Source: SIG459 sp045532145 (GTDB taxonomy: Bacteria; Bacillota; Clostridia; Oscillospirales; Oscillospiraceae). From it: a stretch of DNA of 16,111 nucleotides. Each line of letters starts with the position of its first letter. Position 1 is the first letter of the stretch. The DNA is taken from the NCBI GenBank assembly GCA_045532145.1, contig JAZSFJ010000047.1, forward strand, positions 1 through 16,111, in the 5' to 3' direction. Made by a program: the position numbers and the translations under genes. Positions 1 through 7,181 of the stretch are shown here, one piece after another. The notes below the pieces were generated by a model. It saw only the letters and a list, made by a program, of their open reading frames with translations, was not told the origin of the DNA and made no database searches.

Positions 1-2
1 AA

Positions 3-65
3 AAAGGGGAATATACGCTTTCTGCCGACAATATGGGCGGCTGCATCGTCACCGCCGAAAGATGA
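3..65 (+). CDS. Possible C-terminal end of a rightward gene (partial)
   Basis: One frame stays open from the window edge and ends at a TGA at 63-65, reading about 20 residues that finish NMGGCIVTAER. The strong hairpin at 71-97 begins 5 bases later and is followed on this strand by GGATTTTTT, so it could also end a rightward transcript. That placement suggests a real gene end converging on rpoD. The piece is too short to identify a family, and a chance open frame cannot be excluded. Confidence 0.25.
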   Translation, partial: KGEYTLSADNMGGCIVTAER

Positions 66-107
66 AAAAACACCCCCGTGCCGCAGGCACGGGGGTGTGG
101 ATTTTTT
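65..107 (-). terminator. Rho-independent terminator after rpoD, possibly bidirectional
   Basis: A perfect 12-bp stem (arms 71-82 and 86-97, built on CACCCCCGTGCC) closes a 3-base loop. On the leftward strand it is followed by six T (65-70) and lies just past the rpoD stop at 106-108. On the rightward strand the stem is followed by GGA and a T run, so it may also stop transcription arriving from the left. Confidence 0.92.
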
Positions 108-1458
108 AGTTCAGGAAGTCGCGGAGCTTCTTGCTTCTGGAGGGGTGGCGCAGCTTGCGCAGAGCCTTGGCCTCTATCTGGCGTATACGCTCGCGGGTGA
201 CGTTGAACTCCTTACCCACTTCTTCCAGAGTGCGGGTGCGTCCGTCCTCAAGACCGAAGCGCAGGCGCAGCACCTTTTCCTCTCTGGGGGTGAGGGTGCT
301 GAGAACCTCCATAAGCTGCTCCTTGAGCAGGGTGAAGGAGGCAGCCTCGGCAGGCTCGGCGGCGTTGTCGTCCTCTATGAAGTCGGCCAGGTGGCTGTCT
401 TCCTCCTCGCCGATGGGGGTCTCAAGGCTGACAGGCTCCTGAGCTATCTTGAGAATGTCGCGGACCTTCTCAACGGGCAGACCCATCTCTTCTGCAATTT
501 CCTCGGCGCTGGGGTCGTGGCCCAGCTCCTGAAGCAGCTGGCGGGATACGCGGATGACCTTGTTGATGGTCTCAACCATGTGGACGGGGATACGGATGGT
601 GCGGGCCTGGTCGGCTATGGCGCGGGTGATGGCCTGACGGATCCACCAGGTTGCATAGGTGGAGAACTTGTAGCCCTTGGTGTAGTCGAACTTGTCAACA
701 GCCTTGATGAGGCCCAGATTGCCCTCCTGAATCAGGTCAAGGAAGAGCATGCCGCGGCCAACATAGCGCTTTGCAATGGAGACGACCAGACGGAGGTTGG
801 CCTCTGCCATTCTTCTCTTGGCCTCCTCGTCGCCGTCTGCCATGCGGATGGCCAGCTGAATCTCCTCCTCGGGGGTCAGCAGGGAGACCTTGCCTATCTC
901 CTTGAGGTACATACGGACGGGGTCGTCGGTGGAGAAGGTGTCCACCAGAGAGTCGGTGTCGATTATTTCCTCTTCGGGGACGTCGTCAATTTCGTCGAGG
1001 ACGGGGAGATCATCGTCGATGGGGGGGAGGAAGTCTTCTTCATCGATGATGGTGTCGATTCCGGCGGCCTCGATGGCGGCGTAGAACTTGTCCATCTGCT
1101 CGGAGTCAATGTTCAGACCCTCCAGAACCTCCAGCTCCTTGTTGGAGAGAGTGCCGCTCTTCTTGCCCTTTTCAAGGAGCATGTTCAGCACTTCGTCGGC
1201 GCTCTTGCCGCTGATGTCCATAGTGGGAGCGGCCTTTGCCTTGGTCTTTTTCTTGCTGCGGGTCTTCTTTGCTCCTGCGGGAGCCATCTCTATAAGGGTG
1301 AATTCCTCTATATAATCGTCAACGGAGCGGCTGCTGCCGTTATCATCTTCGGCCTTGGCCTGGGCTGCGTCCTCGGCCAGCAGCTTGTCCGCCATTTCCT
1401 TGAGCTCCTTTTCGCTGAGCTTGCTCAGGTCAGTATCATTCATTTTTTCAACAGCCAT
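106..1458 (-). CDS. rpoD: RNA polymerase major sigma factor RpoD/SigA
   Basis: Primary sigma-70 factor that directs RNA polymerase to housekeeping promoters. From the chosen start the protein is 450 residues: a charged, low-complexity N-terminal part with a Lys/Ala stretch (about 64-77), a region 1.1-like segment (about 84-135), an acidic linker (about 138-167), then region 1.2 (about 172-205) and region 2 with NLRLVVSIAKRY, DLIQEGNLGL and the -10 recognition helix STYATWWIRQAI (266-277). Region 3 follows from about 291, and region 4 ends with TRERIRQIEAKALRKLRHP (421-439). An ATG at 1470 is also in frame, but AAAGGA lies only 1 base before it. The ATG at 1458 has GGTGG 5 bases upstream and overlaps the end of dnaG by 11 bases, so it is preferred. 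The gene is last in a dgt-dnaG-rpoD string and is followed by a strong terminator. Identity is certain; the start is less so. Confidence 0.97.
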   Translation of the reverse strand: MAVEKMNDTDLSKLSEKELKEMADKLLAEDAAQAKAEDDNGSSRSVDDYIEEFTLIEMAPAGAKKTRSKKKTKAKAAPTMDISGKSADEVLNMLLEKGKKSGTLSNKELEVLEGLNIDSEQMDKFYAAIEAAGIDTIIDEEDFLPPIDDDLPVLDEIDDVPEEEIIDTDSLVDTFSTDDPVRMYLKEIGKVSLLTPEEEIQLAIRMADGDEEAKRRMAEANLRLVVSIAKRYVGRGMLFLDLIQEGNLGLIKAVDKFDYTKGYKFSTYATWWIRQAITRAIADQARTIRIPVHMVETINKVIRVSRQLLQELGHDPSAEEIAEEMGLPVEKVRDILKIAQEPVSLETPIGEEEDSHLADFIEDDNAAEPAEAASFTLLKEQLMEVLSTLTPREEKVLRLRFGLEDGRTRTLEEVGKEFNVTRERIRQIEAKALRKLRHPSRSKKLRDFLN

Positions 1459-3202
1459 TTTGTCCACCATATCCTTTTCTGTTTCTCATTTGCTCCGCAA
1501 AGGCCCTTAAATCGTCCTCGGCGGAGGAATTTTGCTTTTCGGTTTTAATAATATTTATGTAATCGCCAAGGGCCTTTTGCCCGTTGGAGAGAACCTCGGG
1601 TTTTTGGAGTATGCTTGTGAGATGGTCTATCTCCTCCGCCGTGAAGCTGGCGGCCAGAGAGGCCATACTGAGTGGCAGATGAGCCTCTGCCTTCTCCTTG
1701 AGGGTGGCATAAAAGCGGCCCAAAAGGGGACTTGAAAAATCCTCGGGGGAGAGCCTAACTCCCGCGAAAAGTCCGCTGTCCAGATAGAGAAGTCGGATAA
1801 CTCCCTCCTCCGCCATGGCGGAGCGTTGGTTTTCATAGCGTATGGCCCTGTCCTTGGGTTGGACCGAGCGTTCGGGCCGGAGTATGTCCTTTTCCTGCTG
1901 CTTTTTCGCGTAGTATATCTTTTTACGGCGGGCCCGCTCCACCTCGTCAGTGACAACTGCTTTGCTGACGGAGCATTTTTCCGCCACTCGCATGGAGTAA
2001 ACCTCGCGCTCCACGGAGTTGGGCAGGGAGGCGATGACCCCCACAGCTTCTTTCAAGGCGGCAACCTTTTGCTCGTTTATGTCAAGGTCATACTTGCTCA
2101 TAACGCTTTGGAGCCGGTATTCAACGTGGTTTTCCGACTGCTCAAGAAGATTCTTGAAGGCGTCGGCGCCCTTTGCCTTGATGAATTCGTCCGGGTCCTT
2201 GGCTCCGTTCATCCGAAGGACCTTTACCTTAAGGTCAAGGTTTTCCAGTATGCCTATGGCCCTTTGTGCGGCCTTTTGTCCCGCGCCGTCGTTGTCGTAG
2301 GCTATTACAACCTCATTGGCGTAGCGGGATATGAGCCTTGCCTGCTCCGGCGTAAGGGAGGTGCCAAGGGAGGCCACGGCGGAGTCGAAGCCCGCCTGAT
2401 GCAGGCTCACAACATCTATGTTGCCCTCGGCTAAAAGAATATATCCGCTTTTGCTTTTTTTGGCAAGGTTCAATGCGAAAAGATTCCGGCTTTTGTTGAA
2501 AACCGGGGTCTCACGGGTGTTGAGATATTTGGGCTCGCCGTCACCGAGAATACGTCCGGAGAAGCCCAGAACATTGCCCCGCACATCTATGATGGGGAAC
2601 ATGAGACGGGAGCGGAAAATATCGTGAACGCCCTTGCCGCTTTTGTTGGCATTGGCAAGTCCGGCTGTCACAAGCTCAAAGTCCGTGTAGCCCTTGGCCT
2701 TCATGGCGTTTGTGAGCTCATACCAGCTTTCGGGGGCGTAGCCCAAACCGAAGTTTTTAACCACCGCGGGGCTGAGACCGCGCTTTGCGGCATAGTCTCT
2801 GGCTGGGGCTCCGGCCGGGGCGGTAAACTGTTGGTGGAAAAACCTTGCGGCTTCCTTGTTCAGGCTCAGGAGCCTTTCACGCTTTTTGCGGCCCTCGTCC
2901 TCCCTGTCATCGGGCACTTCCATTCCGCAGCGTCGGGCAAGAAACTCCACCGCATCAGGGAAGGAAAGGTTCTCTATCTCCATTATGAAGTTAATAACGC
3001 TGCCTCCCTTGCCGCAGCCGAAGCAGTGGTAAATCTGCTTATCCGGGCTCACGGAGAAGGAGGGGGTCTTTTCGCTGTGGAAGGGGCACAGGCCAAAAAG
3101 ATTGGCGCCGCTGCGCTTGGTGAGCCGCACATAGCTGCCCACTACGTCTGCTATATCGTTTCTGTCCGCAAGCTCCTGCAGGAAGCTTTCAGGGAATGCC
3201 AT
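1448..3202 (-). CDS. dnaG: DNA primase DnaG
   Basis: Makes the RNA primers for chromosomal replication. The 584-residue product is near the usual length. It has the N-terminal CHC2 zinc site (C38, H41, C59, C62, in CPFH and YHCFGC), the primase core, and a TOPRIM fold with the catalytic Glu in LLAEGNIDVV (E258) and the metal-binding pair in YDNDGAG (D302, D304). A less conserved C-terminal helicase-binding part follows. The open frame extends to 3358, but that extension lies in an intergenic repeat and is not protein-like. The ATG at 3202 begins MAFPESFLQEL, as primases do, and has AGGTGA 7-8 bases upstream. The stop overlaps the start of rpoD, giving the classic primase-sigma arrangement. 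The motif EGNID replaces the more usual EGYMD, but the catalytic Glu and Asp are kept. Confidence 0.97.
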   Translation of the reverse strand: MAFPESFLQELADRNDIADVVGSYVRLTKRSGANLFGLCPFHSEKTPSFSVSPDKQIYHCFGCGKGGSVINFIMEIENLSFPDAVEFLARRCGMEVPDDREDEGRKKRERLLSLNKEAARFFHQQFTAPAGAPARDYAAKRGLSPAVVKNFGLGYAPESWYELTNAMKAKGYTDFELVTAGLANANKSGKGVHDIFRSRLMFPIIDVRGNVLGFSGRILGDGEPKYLNTRETPVFNKSRNLFALNLAKKSKSGYILLAEGNIDVVSLHQAGFDSAVASLGTSLTPEQARLISRYANEVVIAYDNDGAGQKAAQRAIGILENLDLKVKVLRMNGAKDPDEFIKAKGADAFKNLLEQSENHVEYRLQSVMSKYDLDINEQKVAALKEAVGVIASLPNSVEREVYSMRVAEKCSVSKAVVTDEVERARRKKIYYAKKQQEKDILRPERSVQPKDRAIRYENQRSAMAEEGVIRLLYLDSGLFAGVRLSPEDFSSPLLGRFYATLKEKAEAHLPLSMASLAASFTAEEIDHLTSILQKPEVLSNGQKALGDYINIIKTEKQNSSAEDDLRAFAEQMRNRKGYGGQNGC

Positions 3203-3230
3203 GCACTGTTCACCTGCCTTAGAAATCAAA

Positions 3231-3371
3231 TACCTTATAAGGCTCCCCCCTCCGGGGGGAGCTGTCACGGCGCAGACCGTGGCTGAGAGGGGAAAAGGCT
3301 GCGCCATGCTGAAAAAGGACAACCCCCCTCTCCGGCCCTGCGGGCCACCTCTCCCCAAAGGGGCGAGGCTT
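3231..3371. repeat. Palindromic intergenic repeat, family 1, inverted pair (MITE-like)
   Basis: The left half starts TACCTTATAAGGCTCCC. It forms a 9-bp stem (GCTCCCCCC/GGGGGGAGC), then CTGTC, a CACGG/CCGTG hairpin and GCTGAGAGGGG. The right half, read leftward from 3371, starts AAGCCTCGCCCC and has the same plan (CCCC/GGGG hairpin, then GGCCC/GGGCC, then GGAGAGGGG). The two halves are therefore related units in inverted orientation. The element fills the dgt-dnaG gap. The first hairpin met after the dgt stop may slow or partly end transcription, but no T run follows it. A single related unit lies at 12069-12126. Confidence 0.75.
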
Positions 3372-3377
3372 ATTTGC

Positions 3378-4385
3378 TTATTTCACCGTCCATGCCATGG
3401 GTATAAATATCTTTGAATAAACCTCCAAAGCATATTTATCCGTCATGCCGGCAACATAGTCGCAGACCGAACGCTCAAGGCCGTCGCGCTCTGCGATTTT
3501 TTTGTAGTCATCGGGAAGTTTATCCGAATGACTGACATAATATTCATATATTCCGCTGATTATGCCCTTAACCTTGCTTTCTTCGCCTTTGGCTATGGGG
3601 TTATAGTAAACCCGCTCATACATGAAGTTATGGAAAAGCTCGTAAATGTCCCACATCTGAGGACTCATGGCTATTTTTCCGTCCTGAGAATTGGAGATAA
3701 GGTCGCTGACTATGGCGTTGATACGCTGGCTGTTACTATCGCCCAGAGCATCCCTTATCTCGGCGGGAACGTCGTCCAGGGTGAGCAGTCCTGCCCGAAG
3801 GGCGTCGTCAAGGTCGTGGTTTATGTAAGCAATGCGGTCTGCAAAGCGGACGAGGGTGGCCTCCGGACTGTCGTCCGGCGAGCCGTTTGTATGATTAAGA
3901 ATGCCCATTCTGGTTTCGTAGCAGAGATTCAGGCCCTTGCCGTCCTTTTCAATGGAGTCAATAACCCGGAGACTCTGCTCATAGTGCTTGAAGCCGCCCG
4001 GGTGAATATCACGGAGGGCTCTCTCTCCGGCGTGGCCGAAGGGAGTGTGGCCCAGATCGTGGCCAAGGCCCACGGCTTCCGCAAGGTCCTCGTTCAGCTG
4101 CAGGGCTCTTGCGGCGGTGCGGGCAAGACGGGTGACCTCAAGGGTGTGGGTGAGACGGGTGCGGTAGTGGTCCCCCTCGGGCTGGAGGAAAACCTGGGTT
4201 TTGTGCTTTAAGCGGCGAAAACTCTTGGAATGGGTGATGCGGTCAATATCACGCTGGAAGCAGGTGCGCAGGGGACATTCTTCCTCGGGAACGAGTCTGC
4301 CCCGACTTTCGGCGGAGAGCACACCGTGGGAGCAAATAAGGCTGCGTTCGGCCTCTTCTCTTATCTCTCTCGGACATTTGTTCAT
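3378..4385 (-). CDS. dgt: dGTPase-like HD-domain triphosphohydrolase
   Basis: Member of the deoxyguanosinetriphosphate triphosphohydrolase family, which splits dNTPs into deoxynucleosides and tripolyphosphate and so helps control dNTP pools in the cytoplasm. The HD metal site is complete: H80 in RLTHTLEV, H109-D110 in GLGHDLGHTPFGHAGE, and D183 in VRFADRIAYINHD. The N-terminal family signature FQRDIDRITHSKSFRRLKHK (43-62) is also present. The protein has 335 residues, matching the shorter Gram-positive type rather than the roughly 500-residue enterobacterial enzyme. The frame is open to 4454, but the ATG at 4385 has AAGGTGG 7 bases upstream and begins MNKCPREIREEAE. The gene is first in the dgt-dnaG-rpoD string and follows a terminator-like hairpin and a T/A-rich stretch. 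Substrate preference cannot be read from the sequence. Confidence 0.93.
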   Translation of the reverse strand: MNKCPREIREEAERSLICSHGVLSAESRGRLVPEEECPLRTCFQRDIDRITHSKSFRRLKHKTQVFLQPEGDHYRTRLTHTLEVTRLARTAARALQLNEDLAEAVGLGHDLGHTPFGHAGERALRDIHPGGFKHYEQSLRVIDSIEKDGKGLNLCYETRMGILNHTNGSPDDSPEATLVRFADRIAYINHDLDDALRAGLLTLDDVPAEIRDALGDSNSQRINAIVSDLISNSQDGKIAMSPQMWDIYELFHNFMYERVYYNPIAKGEESKVKGIISGIYEYYVSHSDKLPDDYKKIAERDGLERSVCDYVAGMTDKYALEVYSKIFIPMAWTVK

Positions 4386-4508
4386 GCTTTTTCCACCTTT
4401 CCGCCCATGAAAGGGCAGAGATTTTTCCGGACATATACTTAATACGACGGCCAAAACGAAAAACCCTTTTTTATTTTTATTTTTTTCAAAATATTTTTTG
4501 ATAGCCGG

Positions 4509-4548
4509 AAAAAGGGCGGGAGCAAGCCCCCGCCCTACGAAATCGGTA
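4509..4548 (-). terminator. Terminator-like hairpin after the YigZ-family gene (repeat family 2)
   Basis: A 7-bp GC-only stem (GGGCGGG 4514-4520, CCCGCCC 4529-4535) is followed on the leftward strand by five T (4509-4513), just past the stop of the YigZ-family gene. It should act as a terminator there. The flank CCGCCCTACGAAATCGGTA is nearly the same as the repeat at 6478-6544, so this is also a copy of a dispersed palindromic element. The 4450-4500 stretch to its left is very T/A-rich and probably holds the dgt promoter, but I cannot place a convincing -35/-10 pair. Confidence 0.75.
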
Positions 4549-5178
4549 TTATTTCACCCTGACGCCACGGAAGCTTTCGCCGCACTCCAGATATTCTACG
4601 CTTCCTGCGGTGAGCTCAGTGAGGGCCTTGGAGAAAGCCTCCACCATGTCCTCGCGCAAAAGTGCAGAGAATACAATGTCCGCGCCGAAGTCGGTGTTTT
4701 CTATAACAGCTTCATGCTCTTCCAAAAGACGCTTTATGCGCTCAAACTGGCTGTATGTGCAGCCCAGCTCTATGCTCTTCCAAAGAGCCATCTGGCTTAT
4801 TCCGGCATTTTCCAGGGCCATCTTGGCGGCGGTGGAATAGGCACGCACAAGTCCTCCCGTACCAAGGAGTATGCCGCCGAAGTAACGTGTCACCACGCAG
4901 CAGAAATTTTGTATCTCCTGAGAGCGGAAAACATTCAGGGTGGGCTGGCCGCTAGTGCCCTGAGGCTCGCCGTCGTCACTGTAGCGCATGAGCCCCCCAT
5001 CCCGGAGAATGTAGGCATACACATTATGGCGGGCGTCATAATGCTGCTTTCTCATAGCCTCAATATGGGCCACAGCCTCCGCCTCGCTTTCCACAGGCCA
5101 GACCCGGGCGATAAAGCGGCTGCGCTTTTCTATATACTCAGCCTCGCCAAAACCGGCGGGGACAAGATAGGTGGTCAT
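4549..5178 (-). CDS. yigZ: YigZ/IMPACT family protein (UPF0029)
   Basis: A 209-residue protein of the widespread YigZ/YvyE/IMPACT family. The family signature is clear: YSDDGEPQGTSGQP (66-79), followed by VTRYFGGILLGTGGLVRAYS (96-115). The C-terminal third (about 135-195) fits the DUF1949-type alpha/beta domain usually found in bacterial members. Eukaryotic IMPACT binds the translation-control protein GCN1, but the bacterial role is not settled, so no reaction is claimed. The ATG lies directly after the hflX stop (TAA-ATG, no gap) with GAGGGGG 9 bases upstream, so it is almost certainly cotranscribed and perhaps translationally coupled with hflX. A terminator hairpin follows the stop. Confidence 0.92.
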   Translation of the reverse strand: MTTYLVPAGFGEAEYIEKRSRFIARVWPVESEAEAVAHIEAMRKQHYDARHNVYAYILRDGGLMRYSDDGEPQGTSGQPTLNVFRSQEIQNFCCVVTRYFGGILLGTGGLVRAYSTAAKMALENAGISQMALWKSIELGCTYSQFERIKRLLEEHEAVIENTDFGADIVFSALLREDMVEAFSKALTELTAGSVEYLECGESFRGVRVK

Positions 5179-6441
5179 TTATTTATCCCCCTCGGCGTAC
5201 TGCCGCACCCTTGCCCAAAGCTCCGGCTTCACGATAGCTTCGATAACCGTGCCATCCTCGGCATAGTCGGTGCTGATAACTGCGGCCTCGTCGTGGAGTG
5301 CCTGCACCAGAGCGCCCTGAGAATAGGGGATACGGAAAATGGCTCTGTGCTTGCTGCGGCCAAGAATCTCGCTGACCATGCTAAGAAGCTCAACCGTACC
5401 TTCGCCGGTGCGGGCGGAGATGCAGACAGCGTTATTTTCACGGGGCAGCACGCCCAGATAGGCGTCGCACTTATTATAAACACGGATGCAGGGAGTGCCC
5501 TCTGCGCCAAGCTCCGCTATGAGCTTATCCACGATGTTGGCCTGGGTCTGCCACTCGGGATTGGATAGGTCAATAACATGGAGCAGCACATCGGCGTAGG
5601 CCAGCTCCTCCAGAGTGGCCTTGAAGGCCTCTATGAGATGGTGGGGCAGCTTGCGGATGAAACCGACGGTATCGGAAAGGAGAACCTCCTGCAGCTCGTC
5701 CACCTTCAAACGGCGGGTGGTGGTGTCCAGAGTGTCAAAAAGGCGGTTGTTGGCGGGAATATCTGCACCTGTGAGGCAGTTGAGAAGAGTGCTCTTGCCG
5801 GCGTTGGTGTAGCCCACCAGAGCCACAACGGGCATCTCGTTTTTCTCCCGGCGACGACGCTGGACGGAGCGTATCTTGCGGACTTCCTCCAGCTCTTCCT
5901 CCAGCTTGCTTATTTTGCGGCGGATATGGCGGCGGTCAGATTCCAGCTGGGTCTCACCGGGGCCGCGGGTACCGATGGCACCTTCCTGGCGCTCAAGGTG
6001 GGTCCACATACCCAGAAGCCGGGGCAGCAGGTATTTATACTGGGCAAGCTCAACCTGCAGCTGGCCTTCCTTGGTGCGGGCACGCTGGGCGAAAATATCC
6101 AGAATAAGGCCGCTACGGTCAAGGACCTTCACGCCCAGATCCTCGCTGAGCACGCGCATCTGAGAGGGGCTAAGCTCGTTGTCGAAAACGGCAAGGGAGC
6201 ATTCGTTCATCTCGATAAGTTCCTTGAGCTCCTGCTCCTTACCCTCGCCTATGAAGGAGCGGGGGTCGGGGGTGGCTCTGTTCTGAATGAGCCAGGCCAC
6301 GGCTTCGCCGCCGGCGGTTTCCACCAGAGCGGCCAGCTCGCCCATGCTCACCTCGTCGGAGCTCTCGCCCTTCTCAAAGCAGGCAGCAGCAAGGCCGCAA
6401 AGAACGGCTCTTTCTTTTTTCTTGTCAAAATTATTGGTCAT
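5179..6441 (-). CDS. hflX: GTPase HflX
   Basis: Ribosome-associated GTPase; HflX proteins are known to split or rescue stalled 70S ribosomes under stress. The 420-residue product has the N-terminal HflX domain with the Gly-rich linker GTRGPGETQLESDRRHIRR (157-175), a coiled-coil-like charged helix (about 175-202), and a TRAFAC G domain: G1 GYTNAGKST (210-218), switch I DTLDTTTR (236-243), G3 DTVGF (257-261) and G4 NKCD (323-326). A short C-terminal domain follows. An ATG at 6447 is in frame, but GGAG lies only 2 bases before it. The ATG at 6441 has the same GGAG at 8 bases and is preferred, removing two residues. The gene sits between nth, across a double-hairpin repeat, and the YigZ-family gene it abuts. 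Confidence 0.97.
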   Translation of the reverse strand: MTNNFDKKKERAVLCGLAAACFEKGESSDEVSMGELAALVETAGGEAVAWLIQNRATPDPRSFIGEGKEQELKELIEMNECSLAVFDNELSPSQMRVLSEDLGVKVLDRSGLILDIFAQRARTKEGQLQVELAQYKYLLPRLLGMWTHLERQEGAIGTRGPGETQLESDRRHIRRKISKLEEELEEVRKIRSVQRRRREKNEMPVVALVGYTNAGKSTLLNCLTGADIPANNRLFDTLDTTTRRLKVDELQEVLLSDTVGFIRKLPHHLIEAFKATLEELAYADVLLHVIDLSNPEWQTQANIVDKLIAELGAEGTPCIRVYNKCDAYLGVLPRENNAVCISARTGEGTVELLSMVSEILGRSKHRAIFRIPYSQGALVQALHDEAAVISTDYAEDGTVIEAIVKPELWARVRQYAEGDK

Positions 6442-6477
6442 GGACATATCTCCAAATAATAAATCAAAATACCATGT

Positions 6478-6544
6478 GGCGGGCTGAGGTCAGCCCGCCC
6501 TACGAAAAGGGCGAATCGGTAGGGCGGGGTGACCTCACCCCGCC
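6478..6544. repeat. Double-hairpin palindromic repeat, family 2 (REP/BIME-like)
   Basis: Two near-perfect hairpins lie in tandem: 6478-6487 with 6490-6499 (GGCGGGCTGA, loop GG, TCAGCCCGCC) and 6523-6532 with 6535-6544 (GGCGGGGTGA, loop CC, TCACCCCGCC). They are joined by CTACGAAAAGGGCGAATCGGTA-type spacer. The stems differ at one position, and the partner base changes with it (C-G to G-C), so pairing is conserved. On the rightward strand GTTTTT follows the second hairpin. On the leftward, gene-sense strand there is no T run, so read-through from nth into hflX is plausible. The spacer is shared with the hairpin at 4514-4548. Confidence 0.85.
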
Positions 6545-6548
6545 GTTT

Positions 6549-7181
6549 TTACCCCGCAAAGGTCTTACAGAAATGTCTGCAGCAGCAGTTTTCGCACATG
6601 GGCTTTCTCGCGGTGCAAACGGCTCTGCCGTGGAGCACAAGGCGGTGGCAGAAGTCGGAGCTTTTCTCCGGGGGCAGCACCTTGCGAAGGGCCATTTCTA
6701 TCTTCACGGGCTCCTTTATATTATCCACAAGGCCCATGCGGTTAGAAAGCCTTATGCAGTGGGTGTCCACAACCGTGGAGCCGGGGACGCCGAAAATATC
6801 GCCCAAAATCAGGTTCGCGGTTTTTCTGCCCACACCGGGAAGCTCCAGAAGCTCCTCCATGGTGCCGGGCACTTTGCCATCATGCTTTTCAAGGAGCATT
6901 TGGGCGCAAAGGATTATATCCCTTGCCTTGGACCTAAAGAAGCCGCAGGAGTGGACATATTTTTCAACTTCCTCCTGCTCCGCCTCCGCAAAGGCTTCCA
7001 GACTTGGGAAGCGTTCATACAGGGCGGGAGTTATCATGTTTACCCGTTCGTCGGTACACTGGGCGGCAAGGCGCACGGCGAAAAGAAGCTCATAGTCCTT
7101 GTCGTACTGCAGCGAGCACTCGGCGGGGTATTCATTTTCAAGGGCCTCAATAAGGCCTATAACTTGCTCAGGAGTTCTCAT
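6549..7181 (-). CDS. nth: Endonuclease III (DNA glycosylase/AP lyase)
   Basis: Base-excision repair enzyme that removes oxidised pyrimidines and cleaves the abasic site. The 210-residue protein is full length. It has the helix-hairpin-helix LELPGVGRKTANLILGD (112-128) with the catalytic Lys K120, the catalytic Asp D139 in VVDTHCIRLSNRMGL, and a C-terminal 4Fe-4S site with the exact C-x6-C-x2-C-x5-C spacing (C189, C196, C199, C205). Two extra cysteines follow C199, giving a Cys triplet at 199-201. The start ATG overlaps the stop of the upstream phosphoesterase gene by four bases (ATGA), and GGAGG sits 7 bases before it inside that gene, so the two are translationally coupled. The double-hairpin repeat begins 4 bases past its stop. 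Confidence 0.97.
   Translation of the reverse strand: MRTPEQVIGLIEALENEYPAECSLQYDKDYELLFAVRLAAQCTDERVNMITPALYERFPSLEAFAEAEQEEVEKYVHSCGFFRSKARDIILCAQMLLEKHDGKVPGTMEELLELPGVGRKTANLILGDIFGVPGSTVVDTHCIRLSNRMGLVDNIKEPVKIEMALRKVLPPEKSSDFCHRLVLHGRAVCTARKPMCENCCCRHFCKTFAG

Noticed and set aside
97..1548. A 483-codon open frame opposite rpoD, and similar long frames opposite dnaG, hflX and the tagO-type gene
   Set aside because: All lie antisense to genes with clear family motifs and follow their codon periodicity. None has a good ribosome site or recognisable domain.
3203..3358. N-terminal extension of dnaG upstream of 3202
   Set aside because: It translates repeat DNA (Gly/Arg/Pro-rich), while the ATG at 3202 has a proper ribosome site and the normal primase N-terminus.
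4450..4500. Promoter of dgt in the T/A-rich stretch
   Set aside because: A promoter is probably there, but no -35/-10 pair with 16-18 spacing stood out above the background of A/T runs, so none is listed.
6478..6544. CRISPR array or riboswitch in the nth-hflX gap
   Set aside because: Only two hairpins with one spacer, strongly palindromic, and with a third copy elsewhere; this fits a REP-like element, not an array.
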